Assembly (NCBI GenBank): GCA_045837725.1
Contig: JBEWZL010000261.1
Location: forward strand, 51,947-115,946
DNA length: 64,000 nucleotides
Source of the DNA: Vermamoeba vermiformis
Lineage: Eukaryota > Tubulinea > Echinamoebida
Direction: 5' to 3'
Program-made: the position numbers and the translations under genes
Notes under the pieces: generated by a model
Told to the model about the DNA's origin: nothing
Seen by the model: only the letters and a program-made list of their open reading frames with translations
The model's database searches: none
Part shown: in pieces, positions 1 to 11,121 of the stretch
Layout of the letters: every line of letters starts with the position of its first letter
Position numbering within the stretch: position 1 is the stretch's first letter

Positions 1-264
1 GCGTTGCCGAGCTTGGTATCAATAGTATCGTTGGTGGTAGAGGTAAGTCACCCGGATCCAAGCGATTTGAAATTTAACGATAATTGTTTAGAAATGCCCG
101 TTGTTCCTATCGACAATTCAACTCCTACTGCTGCAAATTCTCCTGCTGCCAATGGTAATACGCCAACAAAAACGCCTACAGGTCTTGTTAACAGCACGGC
201 CAATTTTGTTGGATTCGGATCCGTTGTTGTTTTGCTTTCTGTTGTTCTCGCACTTGTACTCTAG
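1..264 (+). CDS. GH16 beta-glucanase, 3' end only (C-terminal Ser/Thr/Pro linker and anchor)
   Basis: Only the last two exons are inside the window. Exon 1 (3-42, frame 3) reads VAELGINSIVGGRG, nearly the same as the end of exon 2 of the complete GH16 gene at 9215-10783. An intron follows at 43-91 (GTAAGT...TTTAG), the same position and phase as in that paralog. The last exon (92-264) codes a Thr/Pro/Asn-rich linker and a hydrophobic tail (GFGSVVVLLSVVLALVL), typical of a GPI-anchor signal. By homology it is a secreted, surface-anchored beta-1,3-glucanase; the catalytic domain lies left of the window. No break is seen in the visible part. Confidence 0.75.
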   Translation, partial: ALPSLVSIVSLVVEVSHPDPSDLKFNDNCLEMPVVPIDNSTPTAANSPAANGNTPTKTPTGLVNSTANFVGFGSVVVLLSVVLALVL

Positions 265-328
265 TTAATAAATAGGTTTTTTATTGGCATTATTCTATTA
301 TTTAGCTAAGAATAAGTGCATTTATGGC
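265..328. other. short spacer between converging genes
   Basis: The GH16 gene ends at 264 on the plus strand and the F-box/LRR gene ends near 329 on the minus strand, so the two converge. The spacer is AT-rich and holds an AATAAA-like string near 270 that could serve the plus-strand gene. Confidence 0.4.
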
Positions 329-2073
329 TCACCAAAAACTGTGAGATACCAAACGAGTCAACTTTTCCCTTAAGACGCCTGTATCCGCAGAAAAATGCAG
401 CTTTTGCAAGCTCACCAACTTGGTCAAGTAAATCCCTGTCACTCCTCCGCTCGTTGTAGGAAACTCTAACCTTGTCAAATTCGTTAACACGGACAGCGAG
501 CCGATAAATTCTTCCGAATCCACTCCCCATACTTCCAAGTGCTCCAATCCTCGTAAACTCGTACATAAATCGTTTATATGTTGCTGCAGTTCAATTTCCA
601 ATCTGGATAGGAGTGTCGGCGAAAATTAGGCCGAAGGAGGCTCAACAACGTTGGGTTGGTAAGACCGCGGTGGCGAGAGATCTCGTCTGGATTGTGTAAA
701 CCGCAGGGACGCTGGGTTACTGGAGAAATTCCAAGTCGTCAGGAGGTAATCCTCGGATTCGTTTTGGGCTGCATTGCAAGTACTTCAATGTCTCTAATTG
801 GCCTAGCACTGTGTATATAGCCGAGTGCGTATATTTTGCCAGTAAATCGAGTTTCGTTAAATTTTTCAAACAAGTCAAAGCCTCGCAATTAGGAACATTG
901 GTCCTCAAATCATCTACGTACAGTTCCAATAACGATGGTGTTTTGATTAAGTGATCAAAGTTGATTGGTCGTGGAACGAATAATCGAGTGAGTTTCTGAG
1001 AATTTAAATATTGCAATCCTGATTCAACGAGTTGGTGCGTAAAAAGAGAGAAGTCTTCTAGTGCGGTCAATTCCGACAGAAATGAGCAGGCGTCTGTCGA
1101 CATTGGGCAAGACAAGAATAAAACTTTCAAATTTTTGAGCTGTGAAAGTGATCCAATGTTTCGTGCACCATTATATAGAGTGACCGATAAAGCAGTTAAT
1201 CGTGTCAAATAACCAACGTCTTCCCATAAATGCTCTTTTACATCCAAACTTTCCAAATTAGTCAGGTGCTTAATGTCGTACAAGAAATTTTGAGCTGTCA
1301 CGCTGAGCTTTTTTAAGTTCGTGAAGTTGGTGATGTTGTCCAAATCGCTTTTCGTCACAATAGCATTCGATAGTGATATATTAAGTGAGGTTAAGCGAGT
1401 AGGGTTGGCTACCATCGATAACGCGTCTATAGTGCCTTGTGCATTGTAATCTAAGTGGCGCAAGTTGGTGTAAAGTGCGAGGTATTGAGGTGAAGCCACG
1501 GAAAGTGTTGTCAAATTTGTGAAGGCGCTGGTACCAATTATCGGCGTTATTTTTTGCAAATTCGTTAATACGTATAATTCTGAGGCATTTGTAAGGTTTT
1601 TGAATCTTCCAAAAGTATTAAATTGGAGACTGGTCAGATTCGTCAATCGGGCAAAATGATGGAAGGGAAAGTCGTCCGGTTCTGATACAATCTTATCTAA
1701 GGTTAGTCCAATAGGGATATTCTCGTAGTATTTTAGGAAATGTTGAACGATATCCGGGACGGTTTTGGGATTCGCAAAGTAGATCGTAAACTCGTCCAAC
1801 TGAATGTACGAAAGCCAATATTTGTTGGTGGATCGCAATGATCGCTTAGTTTTGTCTTCAGTATATTGCAGAAATAGGTCAATAATTTCTTTTGGAAAGG
1901 AGTTGCGGATGTCGTCCTGAAAATTTATTTTAAAATTAATCACCAATGCCTACAGAAATATAAATCGATCCTCTTCTGTAAAATATTAGTTTGCTAATTT
2001 TTAAAATTAATTAGAATAATATTGAGCGCTTTGTGATTAAGAAACAACCTTCGAAATTTGTCGTACATACCAT
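329..2073 (-). pseudogene. F-box/LRR protein, 3' part broken
   Basis: The start codon ATG (2073-2071) is followed at once by an intron (2070-1917). The second exon begins at 1916 and gives M-DDIRNSFPKEIIDLFLQ..., an F-box-like N-terminus. Irregular LRRs of the LTNLTSL type follow, to a TAA at 717-719. The homologous C-terminus continues after this stop in another frame (about 640-601, then 601-329: LEHLEVWGVDSEEF, LTNLTRLEF, YLTKLVSLQKLHF), matching the paralog at 2312-4190. At least two frame changes therefore lie between 717 and 600. The family presumably supplies substrates to an SCF ubiquitin ligase (inference). It is either a decaying copy or hit by sequence errors. Confidence 0.65.
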
Positions 2074-2311
2074 TCTTATTTACATCGGTAAGTCCAAATG
2101 TTATTATATAGAAATAACACGCAGTAGTGTGTCGTTAGTGGATGAGATTTGTGGTTGTCTATCGATTTGGCGAACAAAAAGTTACGGATTTGATTTTATT
2201 TGAATAACACTGAAAAGTTAAGATTAGGTTTATTAGCAACCGTGTCTTTCGTAGTAATACAGATTAGGTTCTTACAACGTTATGAGCAATAAAAGTTCGG
2301 TTTGGGAGCCC

Positions 2312-4190
2312 CTACGAACTCAAAAACTTCCTGCGCAAAAAAGGAAATTTTTCGAGCCAAAAATCATCGGTCTTCTTTTCGTAGTATTTTCGAGCTGGTT
2401 TGCAAATAAATTCGAGATCTTGCAAGTTCGATAGCTTGGTCAAATCACCTCCGTAGGCTCCACGACATCTCTTTAAATATAATGTTGTTAACTTCGTTAA
2501 TTCTACCAATGAATTGAATGTTTTCTCGCTGTACACATGCCAAACGCTCAAGTACTCCAGATCCGTTAATTTTGGCATTAAATTCCATAAATGCTCGGAG
2601 TCATTGGTGTCGGTTCTAAATTTCAACTGATCATATAAAACCAGCTTTCGTAACGGTAAATTTTCCAAGGCAGTAACGTTCGTCAAAAACACTTCAGCTG
2701 TCAACGCAAATTCCAAACTTGTCAAACGTGTCAAATAAGACAAGTCGCCGTACGTCACTGGTGAGGGTTGGAATGCTAGAGTAAGCTTTTCCAAATTAGT
2801 CAAGTGCTTGAACGTCAGATCTTCGGGCGTTAATTGCTTGTTGCCGCTAATTTCCAACGCTTTCAATGACTCCAAGTGATTAAGCACAGTACGTTGAGCT
2901 GATTCTATGAAATCTGACCGGACGGATAGGCTAGTCAAGTTTTTTAAATGAATGATTGCATCGTAATTTGGCTGCTCGAGTCTTGCTCCAATATCCAATT
3001 CAACAACGATGTGAGCTCTTGACAGGTGATTTAAGTCAACTGCGCAATTAACAGTGAAGGCCAATTGGGTGAGATTCGAAGAATTCAAGTATTGTACCCC
3101 ATCTGAAGCTTCATGAACAGAGCACGGGTGAAAACTCTCCAACGAAGTCAATGCCGACAACCATGAATAATCAGCTTCATTATAGATTTTGTCATTGAAA
3201 CTTAAGGTCATGTACTTCAATTTGTGCAGTGCTGATAATACTCGGAGGGCAAAGTTAGGTTTTTCCGCGCTGAGCGTCAAGTGCGTCAACTGAGTCAGTT
3301 GTGAAATCTCGCTTCCAATCGAAATGTTCCTCAACACTAAGCTTTCTAGACTCGTTAATTGTGATATATAACTCGGTACGGAGTCTGTCGTGCGCAACTA
3401 CAAGCCAATGAGCAACTGTTTCAAATTTTTGAATTGAGCGAGCATGTTGGCACCATTTTCCACTGGTTCGTAGTTTGGTATTGTGCATAATAGGTAAGTC
3501 AATATGCTAGGGTTGGGGACCAGTGAAAATGGATCGACAGACGAGTCTAAGTATTGAAGTGTTAAGGACCGTAGCTTGGTGTAATGTGCTAGTTGTTCAG
3601 GGTGTCGCGCTTTTCCGTTGAGTGCAGTTAAATTCGTTAAAGTGCTGCCAGCATCAATCGCGGCAGAAAATCGTTGCAAATTCGTCAATGCATACAACGT
3701 TGATATTTTTGGAAGGTCTTCTCGAGGGACTTCTAGCGAGGTCAGTTGCGTCAATTGGAGCAAGAGATGCGTTGGAAAATCTATGGCTTTAGGAGCGTTA
3801 ACACTTTGCAACTTGATTCCAATAGGAATATTGTCATAACATTTTGAAAAGTGCTGCACAATTGCTGGTAGATTTTTTGGATTTGGGAAGTAGATCGTAA
3901 ACTCGTCCAATCTGATGTGCGAAAACCAATATCTGTTCGTTGACCTTAACGTTCTCTTCGTTTTGATATCCATCATCGAAATTACCACGTCGATAATCTC
4001 TCGCGGAAAATGTTTCTGCAAGACATCCTGAATTTTTATTATTATTATTAAATTAAAATCAATAAAAAATGCTCATCGAAGGCATTTAAAAATTATTGTA
4101 GGTATCATTTATAAATTATAAACCATTTTAAGCAATTTTTTGGTGAAAAGAAAAACCGTTAACTTTTAAGAGAGATCTGAAGCCTACCAT
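2312..4190 (-). CDS. F-box/LRR protein with one in-frame TAG
   Basis: This is a head-to-tail paralog of the gene at 329-2073. The ATG (4190-4188) is again followed directly by an intron (4187-4028), and exon 2 starts at 4027. The N-terminus DVLQKHFPREIIDVVISM is F-box-like, then about 18 LRRs follow (LTQLTSLEV, LTNLTSLSV and similar) to the stop at 2312. A single TAG at 3398-3400 interrupts the frame between LKQLLIGL and LRTTDSVPSY. The frame is the same on both sides, so this is a nonsense codon and not an indel. Likely an SCF substrate adaptor; whether the full protein is made cannot be told from the sequence. Confidence 0.65.
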
Positions 4191-4334
4191 CGTGGTTACC
4201 GATTCGATTTCTACGAATTTTGATTATATTTTAATCGGTTTGTAGTAAAATATGGAGCTTGCTGGTCCACAACCTGCTTCTGCAACGAACTTAAGTCTTG
4301 AACGGAAGGTTTGCCCATTTTGCTCGTTAGAAAT

Positions 4335-5239
4335 TTACACTTTTATTTTAGGCCCAGCATAAACAAACTCTTCCATACCAAAATTAGCGGAGGAGGGCGC
4401 TAAGACAACTTGTTCTTTCGAAATCCGCGTTTGGATCTTGTAGTAGTTGCAGTTTCTTTCCACAAAATCGTAGGGCGGGGTCAAAATATCGAAAAATATA
4501 GCGTCACTTAAGGCTGTAATTGTATGCACGTTATATTTGTCTGAAATATCGAGGTTAAAAATAGAAGCAGCAAGTCATCAGTTGGATCTTACTTGGTAGT
4601 AATACAAAGGGCTCAGCGCCAAATTCAATAGTCTTTTCTAATGATAGATGGGCCTCTAATAATAATAATTGTTAATTCATCGCTGTTAGAAGATCGGTAA
4701 ACCGGATCAAGCGTTTTAAATCACTTCAAAACCGGTTGTAAGAGGTGCAATTGATAAATTATGTGCTATATACATACCTCTTAAATATGAATCCGTTTGA
4801 TCCTTCCAATCGTACGCAGTTATCCTGATTGATCCGAATAAAACTTTGGTGAACACCATCATCGAAGGATGGTCCTAAAATAATTAAAATAAATTACTTA
4901 AATATTATTTCAAAAATATACCGTTAATATTATCAATTGGGCCACTGAAGTTTATTAATTATCAAAAAATATAATTATACTTACGTGAATTGGCATTACG
5001 CTGCCTTTTGGCATGGCAAAGACATCCATATCAAATTCTTTGCCTTTATAAATACTAGCAGCTTTAATTGACGGCGAATCTTTCACGAACAATTTCGGCT
5101 TGTGTCGATCTAAATCTAGATCTGTCGTTCTAAGCTTATGTAAGTGCGATTTTAGCGTATTAATATCGCCTGCAGGTATGCTTAGTGCATTGGGATGCTT
5201 TAGTAGCAACCTTGCTTGGTTAAACACTTGTTGCAACAT
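4335..5239 (-). CDS. ADO: cysteamine/N-terminal-cysteine dioxygenase (ADO/PCO family)
   Basis: Four exons (5239-4985, 4874-4778, 4655-4593, 4540-4335) give 206 residues in one frame. The first exon ends MPKGSVMPIH and the next begins DHPSMMVFTKVLFG, rebuilding the HDHP metal-binding motif of ADO/plant cysteine oxidases. Later comes VHTITALSDAIFFDILTPPY with the third His ligand. The family oxidises the thiol of cysteamine or of N-terminal cysteine with O2, a known oxygen-sensing step that marks proteins for decay. Length is close to plant PCOs. The start is the first ATG that keeps the conserved QVFNQARLLLKH helix; longer in-frame sequence upstream has no ATG. Nothing looks damaged. Confidence 0.9.
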
Positions 5240-5332
5240 GTTTTGATTATTTGATTTTCTATTTTCAAATGAGCACGAAGCTCTTGGCCTGGCCCTCAAT
5301 GAATATTAATTTATAGTATTTAATATATAGTC

Positions 5333-6610
5333 ATGTTAGGAAGAATCGGAGCTGCAGCGGGATGTTGTGCTAGGAGCAGGATTATTAGATCGGATGTTCA
5401 AACCAGTTCATCGTTATTTCAATTGAACAATGCTACGAAAAAATTGGTAAATAATTTAATGCAACTATGCATTAATATATTGCCTTAATTGGTGCTCACA
5501 GCGGTTACCTGTAATTAATGACATTTTTTTTAGGATCTGCTTTGCACGCGTCAAATTGCTGGGTGCTTCATATTAAAAAGAAACAACCGATCAAAATTGA
5601 CTCGATTTTATTCTACACGAACAGCAGCTCATCCAGTTATTAATTCAAACTACATCCGACCACCGTTAATCAAATCAATAGGCCAATATTTACTATGGAC
5701 GCCATGCTTAGTATTATCAACAGCATTAGCGCTATTATTAAAGCCATTTCCAAGGGTGCAATACGACGCAGCAACCAAACTGTTGGTTGGATCCACGAAG
5801 AAAATATTTAACGTAGAAATCGTTGTCGAAGATAAGAACAAAAATTATAATAATGCTCCTTATTTATTTTGCATATTAAATCAAAATAGTCTTTTAGAGG
5901 TGAGTCAAAACGAGATCTTTTGGTTTGCCATCGCCATTTTACACAAACTAACAGAGACTGAATCTAGATGATTATTTATTATGCAGCTGCGCCGATACGT
6001 GTTAAATTAATACAAAATATAGAATTTACAGTGATACCTTTCTTTGGGTAAGTCGACATTTGACTTAACGGATCTGACCATGTTTTGACAGATGGATCTC
6101 GGCGTTGTTGGGTTCAGTTACGATTATAAGGCAAATAACAAAGCAAGCCCACCGAGGTATATACTTCTATATAATATTAAGTTTTAATAAGTCAATTTCT
6201 AATGTCGGTTTAGGGATGAAAAAAGTAGCCTCGACAATCCGCGAAAAAAACGATAATTTCGTAGTGAGCGTTGAAGGCAGGCGATCAATTGATGGTCAAT
6301 TATCTCCATTTAAGAAGGTAAGTAGTTATGTACCTCCTCATTATTAATATTAAATAAGAAGATGACATTAATTTTATTTAGGGACCAGCGATTGTAGCAA
6401 TAGATTCTAAAGCGCGGAGTAATTCCGGTCACGTTACAAGGCGCACGTGACATTTTGCCGTTCGGTGAATGGCGGATTAATAGCGGAAAAGTTATCGTTA
6501 CGCTGCATGAGCCCATCGACACAAGTTCATTGACCTTCGCGGATCGAGATGTTGTCACGAATCAAATGCGAGAAATTGCAGAAAAAGAGTTCATAAAGCA
6601 TAGTAGTTAA
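5333..6610 (+). CDS. 1-acylglycerol-3-phosphate O-acyltransferase-like (PlsC domain), one frame break
   Basis: Six exons: 5333-5446, 5534-5899, 5968-6047, 6092-6156, 6214-6317, 6382-6610. A basic N-terminus and a hydrophobic segment (YLLWTPCLVLSTALALLL) precede a PlsC domain with IEFTVIPFFGW, VSVEGRRSIDGQLSPFKKG and VIPVTLQGARDILPFGEWR. The last exon changes frame near 6412 (one extra base in GCGCGGAG); the rest matches the family to the TAA. The catalytic HX4D motif is replaced: the sequence is NQNSLLE where NHxSxxD is expected. The protein should sit in an ER or mitochondrial membrane; acyl transfer to lysophosphatidate is the family role but may be lost here. Confidence 0.75.
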
Positions 6611-7243
6611 TATTACAACTTATTGGCAGTCATCCTGGTGCACCAGAAGCTTCAGGTAGACATACTTGCTGCCACAAGCGCTGTTGGCTGTGAATGACAA
6701 CCTGCTGGATCCAAAGTTAGAGAGGTGCGCAATGAGCTAAAGCAGGTACGAAGGAGCGCGTAAGTGACTAACCACCGCTTTTTTCTTTCTCTTTGTCTTC
6801 GCGCCTAATTGTTTTGATAGATGTCGATTTGGAGGTGATTTGGACTCAAGTCTTCGACGCTTATGTCATCAATGAGGCCGTTAATATCGCCAGTAGTGAT
6901 CATTGACACATCAGCTTGTCATGGCACCTGCGAAGAAAGGTGTTTCGATTGCCTCACCCGCGAAACAATCTCGTACAACCGTGCGCGCAACTCCTTCACC
7001 GCCAAAAGAGCCCATGAAGAAAAAAACCGAAGGCTAAGAAAGCCCCGCGGTTTGAGAACGTGATGCTCCTTTGATGACATTCCTGAACCGCGAGGAGGTT
7101 TGTTTATCGTTTTTTTCCAAATATGGCAAAGTTTGTGTTGTGTAACGTTGTTTGGCACGTGCCAAAGGTCCACCTTTCACGAATTAAATTGGGTCATACC
7201 GTGCTTATTTACTGTATCCAATGCAACACATATAGCGCGACAT
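6611..7243. other. intergenic stretch with a short basic open frame
   Basis: No supported gene. From 6920 a plus-strand frame reads MAPAKKGVSIASPAKQSR and continues Lys/Pro-rich to a stop at about 7036. The composition recalls a histone-like tail, but it is short, lacks a folded domain and has no splice signals. It may be a gene remnant. Confidence 0.3.
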
Positions 7244-8789
7244 ATGTTCTCAAATTTATTTATATGTTTATTATTGTTTGGCATTGGTTGCAGAAGCGTC
7301 GTGATTACAGATGTGACAACCGAATCTAGTTGGACTTTTGCAACCGTTCCATTTAATCCTCAATCAAATCAAACTAAATATGCACTTCAAAATAATATTA
7401 CAGCAGAGTTGGTTTACTTAGAGGAGTCCATCTGTCAAAAGATCGAGCGAGACGTTGCGAACAAAATTGTCATTTTTCAAGACGGCCAATGCGACTATTT
7501 ATCCGCTGTAAATAATTTAATTGATTCGCAAGCCTTGGCTGGATTATATTTTGCAACAGTATTTCGAGAGCCTGGATGGTTCTTGACGAGTGACAAGAAG
7601 ATTGCGACAGTAGATTATCCGTTATTTGAAATATCGAGACAAGATGCACTTGTTGTTATAGAAAATTTACAAGCCAATTACAGCGCGACTGGATTCACAA
7701 TGACCAATTTAAGCGTAAGTCATGTATTGAATCAACGTCAAATGGAATAACTCGAATCGTCATATCATTTTACGGTGTATTAATGTTCGATCAAGCTAAT
7801 TTTTATTGGAACAAGGCGACGCTGGATGCAAATCCAAATCTTTGGCTACAGGCTTTCAATCATGGAGCCTTCTGGTTCTTTTGGCTATTCTTCTTTGCTA
7901 TCGTTGGATTCTCACTAGCTTATGCATTGTACAAGTTCATTGCAATTATCCGCATCCGAGGAGTCAATTTTAGAACGGGATCACCCGGATCCGTTCCGCA
8001 GATAACGCTACTCCTCATCATACTGTGCCTTCTTTTTCTATGGGCTACAAATATCGATCCTTTCTATTCTCGAAGACTATATACGTACCAAGAGAGCGAG
8101 TGTGTCGCCGGATTTACCCTTCCGATCCTGCTGGTCTCGTGCATCTTTACTGCGACATATTGGCTGCAATTAACGAGCAAATTTTTCTACGCGGCTCGTT
8201 GGGTCACGCGCTACAAGCTCGTCTTTTGGCTCGCTGCTGGTGCCATCAGTGCGGTCTACGTGATCTTGGTTTTCCTTCGAGCTTTCTATGTCTTGGATAC
8301 TGCAGCCTCATTCATTATCGCATTCTTATTCGAGGTAGCAGTTATTATATTCTACATCGTAGTTGGCGTCAGGGTAATTCGAAGATTACAAGGCAAAAAT
8401 GCTGCATCCAACGCACGTGTTGTTTCAGAGAACAAAAAGAAAGTTATATTAAAGGTAAGCGCATATTAATATCATGTTAATGCGTGACTTACATATTAAA
8501 ATAGGTTACTCAAGCGATCTTACTTTGCAGTGGCGGATTAGCTTTACACGCGATAGCGGCACTAATTTTTCTCGCGGTGAATTTCTCAACGGCATTTCGA
8601 AGTCCTATAGCTCAAATCACTATCTTATATACATTCCCTTACGCTATAATGTTGACAGCTAATGCACAAACATACGCGATTCAAGTACCAACTTCGAACG
8701 GCTCATCAAAATCCACAACCGGTGGAACGCACGACCGTAGCAACAGCATTGGTGGCTCACAGATGACTCCTCGTGCATCTAAAATGTAA
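7244..8789 (+). CDS. PA-domain seven-helix membrane protein, copy 1
   Basis: The start ATG gives a signal peptide (MFSNLFICLLLFGIG). The ectodomain contains a protease-associated (PA)-like fold: NKIVIFQDGQCDYLSAVNNL, then ALAGLYFATVF. Seven hydrophobic helices follow, such as GAFWFFWLFFFAIVGFSLAY, ITLLLIILCLLFLWA and AASFIIAFLFEVAVIIFYIV, and a Ser/Thr-rich cytosolic tail. One intron (8455-8504, GTAAGC...ATAG) interrupts the fifth-to-sixth helix region. The frame shifts by one missing (or two extra) bases near 7745, just before ITRIVISFYG. The GTAAGT at 7715 is not used as a donor in the paralog at 32531-34855. The topology is receptor-like, but I recognise no named GPCR class. Confidence 0.7.
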
Positions 8790-9214
8790 ATAAATCGATT
8801 GGTTTAACGTCTTCAGCTATTTTTGAAATCAAAGGCAACAATCTTGTACCGCGCGATAGGCGATAAAAATTATTTAGGATTTATTCGAATCTGTTGTGCC
8901 ACGTGCCTGTGTATTTACAACGAATTTTCCTCGCGCGAAATTTCACTGTGGCAAAGTTACTGTTTCGCCAACGGTGCATAAAAATTTTAAACCGGAGTAT
9001 GACGACCCCAGTGAGTTAAAACACCTCGCGGATGGATAGTATGTTATAATATGCTCATGTTATGTTACCATTAGAATTTCCATTCTTGAAACGCTGTCAA
9101 CGAATTTATGAATAAAACATAAATTTTATCTTTTTAATTTTATCTTTTTAGTACAAATTCAAAATTATTCGGCGTTGTTTTCATCTTTTGTAATAACATA
9201 TTCACAGCAACACA
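8790..9214. other. intergenic, nothing identified
   Basis: This lies between the seven-helix gene and the GH16 gene. It is AT-rich with a tandem repeat of TTTTTAATTTTATC-like text near 9128-9150, just upstream of the GH16 start, which could be part of its promoter. I see no open frame of note and no RNA. Confidence 0.4.
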
Positions 9215-10783
9215 ATGCGCAGCACTGTATTTTTAATCCTTGTTGTTCTCGGATGCACTGCAGTTGCTCGAGCTGGATGGCAACTTACATTCGGTGACGA
9301 GTTTAATGGTCAAACAGTGCTTAATTCTACTGCTTGGAGAACTTCATACACTTTTGCGCCACTGCCTATTAACGGAGAGCTTCAGTTCTACTCGCCTGGC
9401 GGTTTCACTTTCGGTTCTGATTATCTGCGCATCGTTGGAGAGAATAAATCTATCAATGGATTCGATTATCAATCTGGACTTATTACTACCAATGGAAGAT
9501 ATACACAAACTTTTGGATATTTCGAGATCCGATCTCGGTGGACTTCTGGTCGGGGCCTGTGGCCCGCTTTCTGGCTTTACGGGCAGTATGGAATGTGTAA
9601 GTACATTATACAGCACGAACCACTCCTATTAATTTCAGTTTCAAATCGAAAGTTGATTTCGCATCCGAATCTACTGATAACTACTAATTTTTGATCAATA
9701 GCAAAAACTACTGAAATCGACATTCTAGAATCTCTGTTACAAAACCCTGAAACGGCCTATTTGACCTACCACTGCGAAGATGGAACAAAACAGTACGCAT
9801 CGTACACCGGAAACGAACTCGCGGATCAAGAGTGGCACACTTTTAGCGTGCAATGGAATCCAAACATCATCATTTGGTACATTGATGGCATTCAACGCTT
9901 CAACACAACCACGTGCGTGCCAGACTATCCCATGTTCATTCTTGCCAACTTGGCTATCGGTGGTACTTGGCCTGGTCCTCCAAATGCCACAACGCCATTC
10001 CCGGCTTTTATGGATATGGATTACATTCGTGCTTACAAGTATGTGGCCTCAGGAGGTGTCAGTTTGACTGGTCCTGGCGAGGGCTTGCCGTTCACGATGC
10101 CGACATTGCCTGCCTTGCCGCTGGTCTCCTTCGGAGCTCCTCCGACAGTAACGCCTAACAACGCTAATCGCGGTGACAACGTGACCTTCACTTTCACTTT
10201 TACTGTTGGGGAACCTGGTTTGACCACTCCTGTAGTAGCAATGTACGTGCAAAGATGGATGAACGGTTCTGAATCGCCCATTTCTCGCAACACTAACTTG
10301 GACTCGTTGACTGTCGGTACTACACACACAGTGAGCTTTACTGCTACGATTCCTGACTCAATGGAGGACGGTTATTACCGCGTCATTTTCGGTGTGTGGG
10401 ACAACAATTGGAGTAAGAACGTTTTCTGGCAAGATTGTGTCGCTGAACTTGGTATCAATAGCATTGTTGGTGGTCGAGGTAAGCCAGGTCACCGATACCA
10501 GTGGCCGTCAGATTTTTCTTATTTCGAACTAACTTATTGTATTTTATTAGAAATGCAACAAGTTTCTCCTGTTGACGGAACCAGTCCAAATGGAAATTCC
10601 AACAATCCTATTGATGGATCTAGCCCTAGTGGTGGTTCTAATAATCCTGTTGACGGATATACTCCCAATGGTGGTTCTTCTAATCCTTCGAAATCTCCCT
10701 CTGTTCGTCCCAGTACGGCCAGTTTTGTTGGATTCGAATTCGTCGTCCAATTTTCTATCGCTCTCATCGCGCTTATATTGTAA
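9215..10783 (+). CDS. secreted GH16 beta-1,3-glucanase with GPI-type anchor
   Basis: Three exons (9215-9596, 9702-10478, 10551-10783) give 463 residues. A signal peptide (MRSTVFLILVVLGCTAVARA) is followed by the GH16 fold starting WQLTFGDEFNG. The catalytic signature EIDILE lies just after the first intron; the two Glu act as nucleophile and acid/base. GYFEIRSRW and WPAFWLYG are typical. After the enzyme domain there is an Ig-like segment (PPTVTPNNANRGDNVTFTF), then a Ser/Pro/Gly/Asn repeat linker (SPNGNSNNPIDG, SPSGGSNNPVDG) and a hydrophobic end. It should hydrolyse beta-1,3-glucans of prey or own cell walls at the surface. Reading frame whole. Confidence 0.9.
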
Positions 10784-11121
10784 TGTATTACAATGCCGTT
10801 TTAATATCTTGTTGTCACTTTTAAATAAACAAGTGCATGTCGATGCAGCGTATTTCTCTCAAAGATAGATAAATCGTGCTATATTGTCACCGTCCATTGC
10901 ATTTGTTGCTATTGAAAGCATCGTTAAATTCTTAAGCCAGTAAATTCTTCATTGATAAACACCTCCTTCATTTTAAGTGGTCATCAATTCCAACAGCGAT
11001 GAAATTCTCGCTAGCTGCAATGTACTTGACGGCATTGATGTACCATGCTTCTATGCTATTAATATTCGTTTTGGTCGCACTGAAGTTGCTTGGTCGGAGT
11101 CTCGTTTGAGGGATCATGTCC
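10784..11121. other. intergenic, converging 3' ends
   Basis: The GH16 gene and the minus-strand ABCG gene both end here. AATAAA-like strings occur near 10820. No coding sequence or structured RNA is apparent. Confidence 0.4.

Noticed and set aside
6863-7063. 66-residue open frame in the gap after the acyltransferase gene
   Set aside because: Overlaps a more protein-like basic frame, has no domain and no splice or start context.
7715-7796. Intron starting GTAAGT at 7715 in PA/seven-helix copy 1
   Set aside because: No acceptor gives the right phase. The text up to ITRIVISFYG is collinear with the paralog, so a one-base frame break near 7745 explains it better.
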